This document shows, one piece after another, positions 1 to 5,861 of a stretch of DNA of 7,577 bases. Below the pieces are notes generated by a model. That model had not been told where the DNA came from, did no database searches, and saw nothing but the letters and a program-made list of their open reading frames with translations. The translations under genes and the position numbers were made by a program. How positions within the stretch are numbered: the first letter of the stretch is position 1; every line of letters begins with the position of its first letter. The DNA is from Phycisphaerales bacterium UBA7708 (GTDB lineage: Bacteria > Planctomycetota > Phycisphaerae > Sedimentisphaerales > Anaerohalosphaeraceae), in assembly GCA_002482415.1 (NCBI GenBank), contig DLFY01000044.1, positions 1-7,577 on the forward strand, read 5' to 3'.

Positions 1-1
1 G

Positions 2-502
2 GGGACCAATCCTACATTCACCAGTGAAGTCACTATCAAAGGCGTGTTATATATTGAACAGCCTAATACCGTTAAATTTTCCGCCAAGACCACGGTTCAG
101 GGCATCATTGCCGCGGATTCGCAGGCCGGAGTCATCAATACCGCCAACAGCCTTCAGTTCACCGGGCAGGTGGTCTGCCAGGATGTGTCCACCCTGCAAG
201 GGTCTCAATTTGATGCGATACGGGGAGAAACCGGCACCTTCCTGATGGCGCCCGGATTCTATGCCGACTTTACCGGACAGGCCAACGTCATCAACGGCGT
301 CATGGCCGTGGGCGGCATTCGCTTTACAGGGGATGCCGGCGGCACCATCAACGGTTCGATCATCAATTATTCTCCTCTGCCTGTCACCCTGCAGGGGCAG
401 AGCGAACTGTTTTTCAACCGTTCCGGAACGTCCCAGAATCCCGCGGGTTTTATCCCTGTCAAGACCGTTACAATCGACCAATCCTCGTATTCAGAGATAT
501 AA
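2..502 (+). CDS. C-terminal part of a beta-rich surface/pilus-associated protein (PilX-like paralogue), 5' end outside the window
   Basis: The frame is open from the window edge to a TAA at 500-502, so only the last 166 residues are visible. A GTG at 44 could be mistaken for a start, but coding-like sequence in the same frame continues upstream of it. No catalytic motif is present. The segment is rich in Gly, Asn, Thr and Val, with short alternating beta-type stretches such as VNTANSLQFTGQV-like rungs and GGTINGSIINYSP, as expected of a beta-helix or beta-solenoid. Its C-terminus (NPAGFIPV, ending SSYSEI) resembles that of the next gene (LPSGITSPV, ending NSYQECI), and both have an LY-x-T-x-F-x-I-x-A stretch followed by a GxxxGGI stretch. 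I infer a tandem paralogue of the PilX-like gene, whose N-terminal pilin-like helix would lie outside the window. Function is not assigned beyond that. Confidence 0.75.
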   Translation, partial: GTNPTFTSEVTIKGVLYIEQPNTVKFSAKTTVQGIIAADSQAGVINTANSLQFTGQVVCQDVSTLQGSQFDAIRGETGTFLMAPGFYADFTGQANVINGVMAVGGIRFTGDAGGTINGSIINYSPLPVTLQGQSELFFNRSGTSQNPAGFIPVKTVTIDQSSYSEI

Positions 503-530
503 CACCCTGTAAATAATTTCTTAATCCCCC

Positions 531-559
531 TTGCCTTCGACTGCAACATTTGCCATATT
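531..559 (+). promoter_or_regulatory. Possible sigma70-like promoter for the PilX-like gene
   Basis: TTGCCT at 531-536 and CATATT at 554-559 are 17 bases apart, each matching 4 of 6 consensus positions. Transcription would begin near 566, giving a leader of about 45 bases to the ATG at 611. The match is weak. The gap of 108 bases after the upstream gene allows a promoter here, but read-through from upstream is equally possible. Confidence 0.3.
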
Positions 560-597
560 TTCTTTAGAGAAGTAATGAGAATAAAAAAGTTCGTTTC

Positions 598-603
598 GGG
601 GGG
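598..603 (+). promoter_or_regulatory. Purine-rich ribosome binding site that decides the PilX-like start
   Basis: A run of six G bases ends 7 bases before the ATG at 611, a normal Shine-Dalgarno distance. The alternative in-frame ATG at 575 has only GAGAAG two bases upstream, which is too close. The 611 start also gives the short basic leader expected before a pilin-like hydrophobic segment. Confidence 0.45.
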
Positions 604-610
604 AATTCAA

Positions 611-2275
611 ATGAAACGGTTTTTGCAACCAGGACATCAGCACCACCGCGGCATCGCCTTAATTGCGGCGATGATATTTCTGGCCATCTTTGCGTCGCTG
701 TCGGTCGGCTTTTTGAGCCTGTCCAGTGCCAACACACAGATGGCGGCCAATCACAAGGCCGGCAACAACGCACTCAATGCGGCCCTGTCGGGTCTGGATT
801 GTGCACTCTATGTCGCACAGAAGGCTTCGACCACCAATCCCTTGAAAACCGGATATAATTATGTCACCACGACCGAAGCCGACACGATGTGGTCCAAGCT
901 GTGTTCGCAATTGCAGACGGTCAAGCTGGGCAATGTGACCGTGCCCGGCGCCATGGCATTCACCGATGCCGGCGGTTCCGGGATGCGCATCCGAACACCC
1001 TCGTATATTCCCTGTCAGAGCGGCGGAGCCTTTCAGATTACTTTCTCCCGGTATTCCAGCAATCCCAAAGTGGTTGTCATTCAGGCGACGGGTGCCGACG
1101 GCGGCATTACCCGGGCACTGAAACTCAACCTGAGCATCACCAAAGACGCCTCGGTGATGAACTATGCGCTGGCCGGACGCGGTCGTATGTGGATTACCGG
1201 CGACACGACCATTCACGGCAGCATCTACAGCTCGTGGAACCGGGCTGCGATATCGCCCTTTAACATGACCTCTGATTCGAGTGTCGAAGGAACCATTAAT
1301 ACCGTATTGTCCAAAGACACCATTTCCGCGCAGTCATATCAGCTTGAAACCCTGGATTGCGACGGCAATCCCATGTTTGATGCGGACGGCAACCGGATTT
1401 ATACCTCCGTCGATGAAATCCAGGGGTACCACCAGGGCATCAACTACGGCGTTCCCGACCAGACGAATATTCCCGGCCTGAGTATTAGCGACTATAATAC
1501 ATCGATGTATAAAAACGCGATCCCCGCCACCACCGTCTCAGCAACCGGTTCACTGGTGGCCAATGGCAGGGTTTCGACCAGCGGCATCACCAAAGTCCGT
1601 GAATATTTTCCTCATGCCGCGGGTAATTACAGCCAGCCTGCCAGCAGCGGCAGCCGAACGCTGGATCGTTATAAATATGAAAACAAGACTTTTCGTAATG
1701 TGGTTCTGAACAGCAACAACAATGCCTTATTCAAAAACTGCACGTTCGAAGAAGTGCTGTATGTGGACTGCTCGACCAGCACCAGCACCTATTACAACAA
1801 TGTGCGATTTGAAAACTGCACCTTCAACGGGGTTATCATTACCAATACCCCCAGCAATCTGAACTGGCAGGCCAACTGCCTGTACTTCACGGGGACGGCG
1901 ACGTTCCAGAATAATTCTTCGATTCCCGAAGCGACGATTCTGGCACCCCACTTCAACGTCAACCTGGGCAATACCAATCCCAACACCGGCGACAACAACG
2001 TCCTGACGGGGGCGATTGTCGGCGGGATTGTGGACGTGCGCGGCAACGCCGAGATTTACGGCACGATTATCTCGATGGCCGATACCACCAACTATACCTC
2101 GGGTTATGTGACCAACATCGGCGCCACGCTGGATGACGGCGGTTCGGAAACCACCGAAGCCGGAGACATTGGAACCATCGAAATCACCCCCGCGGCGGAA
2201 AACATGCTGCCCAGCGGGATTACCAGCCCTGTGATATTGAAACCTGTGACCAACTCGTATCAGGAATGCATTTAA
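611..2275 (+). CDS. Large PilX-type pilin-like protein with beta-helix-like C-terminal region
   Basis: From the ATG at 611 the product is 554 residues; an in-frame ATG at 575 would add 12. A short leader ending HHRG (residues 11-14) is followed by a continuous hydrophobic helix (about 15-37, starting IALIAAM). This matches the N-terminal domain of PilX-family pilus assembly proteins, where a prepilin peptidase may cut after the Gly. The position-5 Glu of major pilins is Ala here. PilX proteins are usually under 200 residues. Here, after a variable middle part, residues about 365-490 form beta-helix-like rungs including two FxNCTF repeats (about 374-379 and 400-405). A DxDGN stretch near 257-268 resembles a calcium loop. 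Expected location is the inner membrane or a pilus/pseudopilus, with the body outside the cytoplasm. The upstream truncated gene looks paralogous and the downstream small secreted peptide is probably co-transcribed. The family call is confident; the role (pilus tip, adhesion or secretion) is inferred. Confidence 0.75.
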   Translation: MKRFLQPGHQHHRGIALIAAMIFLAIFASLSVGFLSLSSANTQMAANHKAGNNALNAALSGLDCALYVAQKASTTNPLKTGYNYVTTTEADTMWSKLCSQLQTVKLGNVTVPGAMAFTDAGGSGMRIRTPSYIPCQSGGAFQITFSRYSSNPKVVVIQATGADGGITRALKLNLSITKDASVMNYALAGRGRMWITGDTTIHGSIYSSWNRAAISPFNMTSDSSVEGTINTVLSKDTISAQSYQLETLDCDGNPMFDADGNRIYTSVDEIQGYHQGINYGVPDQTNIPGLSISDYNTSMYKNAIPATTVSATGSLVANGRVSTSGITKVREYFPHAAGNYSQPASSGSRTLDRYKYENKTFRNVVLNSNNNALFKNCTFEEVLYVDCSTSTSTYYNNVRFENCTFNGVIITNTPSNLNWQANCLYFTGTATFQNNSSIPEATILAPHFNVNLGNTNPNTGDNNVLTGAIVGGIVDVRGNAEIYGTIISMADTTNYTSGYVTNIGATLDDGGSETTEAGDIGTIEITPAAENMLPSGITSPVILKPVTNSYQECI

Positions 2276-2301
2276 CCGATTTTAATCGAAAGGGGATGTC
2301 T

Positions 2302-2502
2302 ATGAAACGTATGATGATTGCACTGCTTTTACTGGTTTGTCTTGTGATGATTCAGGGCAGCGTGTTTGCCCACAGCCTTGCGTATGATACCGGCACGGTC
2401 GCACTGACCGACGGCGACGATGGCGGAACAGAAGATCTGCCTTCTGATGGCGACGGCGGCGATGGTGGCGACAGTTCTTCCGGTGAAGGGGGTAACGAGT
2501 AG
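2302..2502 (+). CDS. Small secreted Gly/Asp-rich acidic peptide, unknown function
   Basis: The product is 66 residues. The start at 2302 is chosen because AAAGGGG at 2289-2295 sits six bases upstream; the ATGs at 2266 and 2296 lack a spaced ribosome site. Residues 1-23 form a classical signal peptide: basic MKR, a hydrophobic core (IALLLLVCLVMI), and a cleavage site after SVFA. The Cys at 13 lies inside the core and has no proper lipobox, so this is not a lipoprotein. The mature part is only about 43 residues, and its second half is a low-complexity acidic tail of D, G, S and E (DGDGGDGGD at 49-57). It has no recognisable domain. It lies 26 bases after the PilX-like gene on the same strand and just before a terminator, so it is probably the last gene of that operon. 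An export-linked or calcium-binding accessory role is speculation. Confidence 0.6.
   Translation: MKRMMIALLLLVCLVMIQGSVFAHSLAYDTGTVALTDGDDGGTEDLPSDGDGGDGGDSSSGEGGNE
2446..2472 (+). repeat. Short GAY-GGC triplet repeat inside the small secreted peptide gene
   Basis: GAT/GAC and GGC/GGT codons alternate in an imperfect tandem array that encodes DGDGGDGGD. A related run occurs just upstream, around 2410-2426. Such arrays can change length by replication slippage. Confidence 0.45.
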
Positions 2503-2523
2503 GGAGTTAACTCCTTTTCTGAT

Positions 2524-2561
2524 AAGGCCGTCTGCGATTACACCTTCCGGACGGCCTTTTT
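2524..2561 (+). terminator. Rho-independent terminator of the PilX-like operon
   Basis: AAGGCCGTC (2524-2532) pairs perfectly with GACGGCCTT (2550-2558) around a 17-base loop, and the plus strand continues as a T-tract (2557-2561, then CTT). It lies 21 bases after the stop codon of the small secreted peptide gene. The minus strand has no T-run after the stem, so it is mainly a plus-strand terminator, though the stem may also hinder the convergent minus-strand operon ending at 2579. Confidence 0.8.
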
Positions 2562-2578
2562 CTTGCGCTGGGGGCGGA

Positions 2579-3463
2579 TTATGTTTTGTCTGCACCCAGC
2601 GACAGGATGACCTCATAGAGGGCCTGGGTGCCGTCGGAGCCGCGGCCTTTGGCGGCAAGGATAGCCAGCAGCTCGGCGGCCAGCGCCGTCCCCGGCAGAG
2701 GCTGCCCGATTTTGCGGGCGATTTCCTGAACCAGTCGCAAATCTTTCAACTGCAAATCCACCTTGAAGGCGGGTGCGAAATCTCCGGCCAGAATTTTTGG
2801 ACCCAGATTCACCAGCGAGCGGCTGGAGGCAGCACCCGCGGTGGTGGCGGCCATGGTGGTTTCCAGATTCAGCCCCGCCCGTTTGGCAAAGGCCAGCCCT
2901 TCGGCAATGCTCATAATCGTATGAATGACCATGACCTGATTAACCAGCTTGGTGGTCTGGCCGGAGCCGACCGGCCCGCACCAGATAATGGCCGTGCCCA
3001 TGGTATTGAGAACCGGGCGAATGGTTTCCACGGCTTCCTGCGGGCCGCCAATCATGATCGAGAGTTTGGCTTCAATGGCCCCTTTTTGTCCTCCGCTGAC
3101 GGGGGCATCCAGCAGGGTAATGCCTTGGGCCGCCAACGGCCCGGCCATGCGGACTGCGGCGTCGGGGCTGATGGTGGAATGATCCACACACACAGCGCCC
3201 GGCTTTGCGGATTGAATCACGCCGTTGGAACCCAGCAGGACTTTTTCCACGTCGGGCGTATCGGGCAGGCAGGTAAAAATGATGTCGGCGTTCTGTGCGG
3301 CTTGAGCGGGACTGTCGGCCCAGACGGCGCCTGCGGCCAGAACCTCGGCGGCCTTTGACTTCGTGCGGGTATGGACCGTGACACGATAACCTGCCTTGAG
3401 CAGATTCAGGGTCATCGGGGCGCCCATAATTCCCATGCCGATGAAAGCCAGTTGCTGTGCCAT
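2579..3463 (-). CDS. NAD(P)-dependent beta-hydroxyacid dehydrogenase (3-hydroxyisobutyrate dehydrogenase / tartronate semialdehyde reductase family)
   Basis: The product is 294 residues from the ATG at 3463, the normal family length; an upstream extension to 3538 would overlap the preceding gene and put 25 unrelated residues before the Rossmann fold. Visible motifs, in order, are the dinucleotide loop GMGIMG (9-14), the VDHSTISP segment (93-100), the substrate-binding DAPVSGG (119-125), the catalytic-lysine motif GSGQTTKLVNQ with K172, and the C-terminal KDLRL (240-244). HTRTKSK (31-37) after the second strand, with R33, suggests NADP(H) preference. The family interconverts beta-hydroxyacids and their semialdehydes in the cytoplasm; the exact substrate (tartronate semialdehyde, 3-hydroxyisobutyrate, succinic semialdehyde or glyoxylate) cannot be read from these motifs. 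It is the last gene of the hemL operon, four bases after the membrane-protein stop. No clear Shine-Dalgarno precedes it, which fits translational coupling. Confidence 0.9.
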   Translation of the reverse strand: MAQQLAFIGMGIMGAPMTLNLLKAGYRVTVHTRTKSKAAEVLAAGAVWADSPAQAAQNADIIFTCLPDTPDVEKVLLGSNGVIQSAKPGAVCVDHSTISPDAAVRMAGPLAAQGITLLDAPVSGGQKGAIEAKLSIMIGGPQEAVETIRPVLNTMGTAIIWCGPVGSGQTTKLVNQVMVIHTIMSIAEGLAFAKRAGLNLETTMAATTAGAASSRSLVNLGPKILAGDFAPAFKVDLQLKDLRLVQEIARKIGQPLPGTALAAELLAILAAKGRGSDGTQALYEVILSLGADKT

Positions 3464-3467
3464 TGAA

Positions 3468-4343
3468 CTAACGCACCAAACCCAGGCGGCGGAGGGTTGC
3501 TTTGGCCCATTTTCCGGCACGCACCTGCGACCAGACAAACAGCCACACCACCACCAGCCAGAGTGCGACGAATCGCAGATAGCACATCACCAGCCAGAAG
3601 GTGGATAATTTCGCCCTGGCACTCCATCCGCACAGCAATTCTTTGGGTTGATAGATCACCCCGGTCACCACACCCGGCAGCAGCACCTGCCAGGGCAGCA
3701 GAATGACCAGTGCAAACAGCGAAATAAAGAATGCCCGGCTGATATGATTGATGCCGCCGAGTCTGCCGGTCAGCGAAATCTTCAGGCTCATCAGCAGCAT
3801 CAGGCAGTACATCGTCGAAGCGATCACGAGAATAAAGTTGCAGGCCTTAACCACCATCACGACGGTATTACAGGATGGACGGACGCGGAAAATTCCCGGC
3901 AGGGTTTCCTCCTGGGCCGAAGGCTGGGGCTGAGATGTTTTCGCCTCGGCTTCGGGGGCGGTCTGTTCGACCGTTTCCACGGCGGAAGATTCCGACGGTA
4001 ACTCCCGGGCCGCCGCGACCTGCAGGGACTCGGCCAGTGCCGAAATCTGGCTGGCCGCCTGAACCACATCCGGCTGAACGGTTTCTTTGGCGGCTGATGT
4101 ATCCACGACCAGATTGCCTGTCTTGCAGACTCCGGCAGTCGGTGCACATCCGCCGCAGCATGTACATCCGGATTTATCGATGCGGCCGGCACGTTCCAGC
4201 CAGAATACGATGCCGGTGACAATCAGGCAGAGCATAATGACAGCAAACAGAAAATTTTTCATGGATCGAATGGCGCCGATGGCTTCAAGGCAATCGGTCG
4301 TATCGATCAAATCGGGGGCTTTCTGCTGTTTATTATCTTCCAT
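3468..4343 (-). CDS. Membrane protein with four predicted helices and a cysteine cluster, unknown function
   Basis: I do not recognise a family for this 291-residue protein. The N-terminus (1-28) is polar, and a first hydrophobic helix spans about 30-49. Next come a cysteine cluster (C60, C62, C63, C66, C73; pattern C-x-C-C-x2-C-x6-C) and an Ala/Glu/Gln/Pro-rich linker (about 80-148). Three further hydrophobic segments lie at about 160-187, 204-230 and 249-272, before a basic tail (KWAKATLRRLGLVR). By the positive-inside rule the basic tail should be cytoplasmic; an even number of helices would then put both ends inside and the cysteine cluster and linker outside. The cluster could bind metal or form disulphides. 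AGGAGA lies eight bases before the ATG, within the 14-base gap after hemL, so this is the second gene of that operon. A link to tetrapyrrole synthesis rests on position alone. Confidence 0.75.
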   Translation of the reverse strand: MEDNKQQKAPDLIDTTDCLEAIGAIRSMKNFLFAVIMLCLIVTGIVFWLERAGRIDKSGCTCCGGCAPTAGVCKTGNLVVDTSAAKETVQPDVVQAASQISALAESLQVAAARELPSESSAVETVEQTAPEAEAKTSQPQPSAQEETLPGIFRVRPSCNTVVMVVKACNFILVIASTMYCLMLLMSLKISLTGRLGGINHISRAFFISLFALVILLPWQVLLPGVVTGVIYQPKELLCGWSARAKLSTFWLVMCYLRFVALWLVVVWLFVWSQVRAGKWAKATLRRLGLVR

Positions 4344-4357
4344 ATAAAGGTCTCCTG

Positions 4358-5668
4358 TCAGAGAATTTTTCGGAATGCATTATAGGCGGCACTGACCGTC
4401 TTTTCAATATCTTCTGTCGTGTGGGCCAGCGAGACAAACATCGCCTCGAAGGCGCTGGGGGCCAGGTAAATCCCCTGGTCGAGCATGGCCGCGAAAAAGG
4501 CCTTGAAGCGGGGCATATTGCAGGCCTTGACGTCGTCGAAATTGTGTACGGGCCGGTCGGTAAAGAAGCAGGTCATGATGGAGCCGACACGGTTGATGGT
4601 CACGGGGACGGCAGCCCTGCGGGCGGCATCGGCCAGGCCTTCGGCTAACGCCATTGCGGATTGCTCCAGCTTCTGATAGCAGACGGGGTCCTGGAGAATG
4701 GTCAGCGATGCAAGGGCAGCAGCCACGGCTAAGGGATTTCCGCTAAGGGTGCCGGCCTGATACACCGGACCCAGCGGGGCCAGCATATCCATGATATCCT
4801 GTCTGCCTCCGACGGCGGCACAGGGCAGCCCACCGCCGACGATCTTACCCAGGCAGGTCAGGTCGGGCTGGATGCCGTAAAGCTGCTGGGCACCGCCGAA
4901 AGCGACACGAAAACCGGTGATGACTTCGTCGAAGACCAGTATGGCGTTATGCTCGGTACATAATTGGCGAATCTGCTGGAGATAGCCGGGCTGGGGGAGG
5001 ACGACGCCCATGTTGGCGGCGACTGGTTCAATGAGCACGCCTGCGATCTGGCCCTGATGCTTTTTGAACGCCAGCGTCAGGGCGTGGATGTCATTGTATG
5101 CAACAGTGACGGTCTTGGCGGCCAAATCCGCGGGGACACCGGCACTGGAGGCGGTGGATAATTCGGCAACGCCGGAGCCGGCCTTGACCAGCATACTGTC
5201 GCAGTGGCCGTGGTAGCAGCCGATCATTTTAATGAGAATATCTTTGCCTGTATAGGCGCGGGCCAGGCGGGCGGCGGTCATGGCCGCTTCGGTTCCGCTG
5301 CTGAGGAGGCGGACTTTCTGGATGGATGGATAGGCCGAGCAGATTCGCTGGGCCAGTTCGATTTCGCCTTCGGTGGGGGCTCCATAGGAGGTGCCCAGTG
5401 CGGCGGCCTGCTGGACAGCAGAGACGACCGCCGGGTGGGCATGGCCCAGAATCATCGGGCCCCAGGAGCCGACGTAATCGATGTATTCATTGCCGTCGAT
5501 ATCCCAGATTCGGCTGCCGCGGGCCGACCGGATAAAGACCGGGCAAAGCTGGACTTCGCGGAATGCCCGCACGGGTGAATTGACCCCGCCGGGGATGACC
5601 CGGCAGGCCCGTTCATAGGCCGATTGCGAATGCGTACAGCATCTTGTTTGTTTTGATTGTTCGCCCAT
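4358..5668 (-). CDS. hemL: Glutamate-1-semialdehyde 2,1-aminomutase
   Basis: This PLP enzyme converts glutamate-1-semialdehyde to 5-aminolevulinate, the last step of the C5 route into haem and other tetrapyrroles, in the cytoplasm. The 436-residue length is typical. Diagnostic stretches are IPGGVNSPVRAF (25-36), the almost invariant YIDYVGSWGPMILGHAHP (62-79), SSGTEAAM (123-130), GCYHGH (150-155), FDEVITGFR (246-254), the PLP-lysine segment CLGKIVGGGLP with K275, and TLSGNPLA (307-314). This pattern separates it from GabT/ArgD-type class III aminotransferases. Most family members have NSGTEA where this one has SSGTEA, a mild change. The ATG at 5668 is the only reasonable start; the nearest purine-rich site (GAGGA) is about 14 bases away, longer than usual. 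It heads an operon with a membrane protein and a beta-hydroxyacid dehydrogenase, with a strong promoter upstream. No hemA or hemB is visible nearby. Confidence 0.97.
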   Translation of the reverse strand: MGEQSKQTRCCTHSQSAYERACRVIPGGVNSPVRAFREVQLCPVFIRSARGSRIWDIDGNEYIDYVGSWGPMILGHAHPAVVSAVQQAAALGTSYGAPTEGEIELAQRICSAYPSIQKVRLLSSGTEAAMTAARLARAYTGKDILIKMIGCYHGHCDSMLVKAGSGVAELSTASSAGVPADLAAKTVTVAYNDIHALTLAFKKHQGQIAGVLIEPVAANMGVVLPQPGYLQQIRQLCTEHNAILVFDEVITGFRVAFGGAQQLYGIQPDLTCLGKIVGGGLPCAAVGGRQDIMDMLAPLGPVYQAGTLSGNPLAVAAALASLTILQDPVCYQKLEQSAMALAEGLADAARRAAVPVTINRVGSIMTCFFTDRPVHNFDDVKACNMPRFKAFFAAMLDQGIYLAPSAFEAMFVSLAHTTEDIEKTVSAAYNAFRKIL

Positions 5669-5723
5669 TAATGTGGCTGAATCCTCAATACTATTCCTTT
5701 TGCGACCACGTATTAACGGGCAA

Positions 5724-5752
5724 AGTATAGTATCTTTGGGTAAGATTGTCCA
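5724..5752 (-). promoter_or_regulatory. Sigma70-like promoter of the hemL operon
   Basis: On the minus strand, TGGACA (plus 5747-5752) and TATACT (plus 5724-5729) are separated by 17 bases, and each matches 5 of 6 consensus positions. Initiation would fall near 5717, giving a leader of about 50 bases before hemL. This is the best promoter match in the window. Confidence 0.65.
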
Positions 5753-5803
5753 AATTTTTCTTACGTGCCCGGTCGTGAACCCAACGGAGCGAACGCAACC
5801 ATT

Positions 5804-5818
5804 TGGAGTGCAAATCCA
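5804..5818 (-). other. tRNA anticodon-arm-like hairpin in the comM-hemL gap
   Basis: On the minus strand TGGA and TCCA (a 4-bp stem) enclose the seven-base loop TTTGCAC, identical to the usual anticodon loop of tRNA-Ala(UGC). About 20 bases further along the minus strand, GGGTTCACGACC (plus 5771-5782) resembles a T-arm. There is no D-arm, acceptor stem or CCA end, so this is not a functional tRNA. It may be a chance hairpin or a decayed fragment. Confidence 0.2.
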
Positions 5819-5861
5819 GCATTTACAATAGATTATGCATCAAGCAGGAAGAGTTCAAGAA

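Noticed and set aside
47..481. 144-codon minus-strand open frame within the first partial gene
   Set aside because: The plus-strand frame has beta-rich composition and resembles the next gene; the minus frame shows only shadow-type Gly/Arg/Asp composition.
2266..2301. Upstream ATGs at 2266 and 2296 for the small secreted peptide
   Set aside because: The first lies inside the previous coding region without a spaced ribosome site, and the second leaves no spacing after AAAGGGG; the ATG at 2302 also gives a standard signal peptide.
2338..2340. Lipoprotein cysteine (residue 13) in the small secreted peptide
   Set aside because: The residue before it is Val and it sits in the middle of the hydrophobic core, so it is not a lipobox; a normal signal peptidase site follows at SVFA.
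2420..3358. 312-codon plus-strand open frame opposite the beta-hydroxyacid dehydrogenase
   Set aside because: It is the antisense shadow of a well-supported gene, has low-complexity Gly/Gln/His-rich composition with no motif, and runs through the terminator and out of the acidic peptide gene.
3464..3538. 25-residue N-terminal extension of the beta-hydroxyacid dehydrogenase
   Set aside because: It would overlap the end of the membrane-protein gene and place unrelated sequence before the Rossmann motif, which in this family starts within the first ten residues.
5735..5759. Weak hairpin with T-run (TTTGG...CCAAATTTTT) as a plus-strand terminator
   Set aside because: The stem is only five AT-rich pairs, no plus-strand gene ends nearby, and the stretch is better explained as the hemL promoter region.
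5771..5820. A functional tRNA gene on the minus strand
   Set aside because: There is no acceptor stem, D-arm or properly paired T-stem around the anticodon-like loop.
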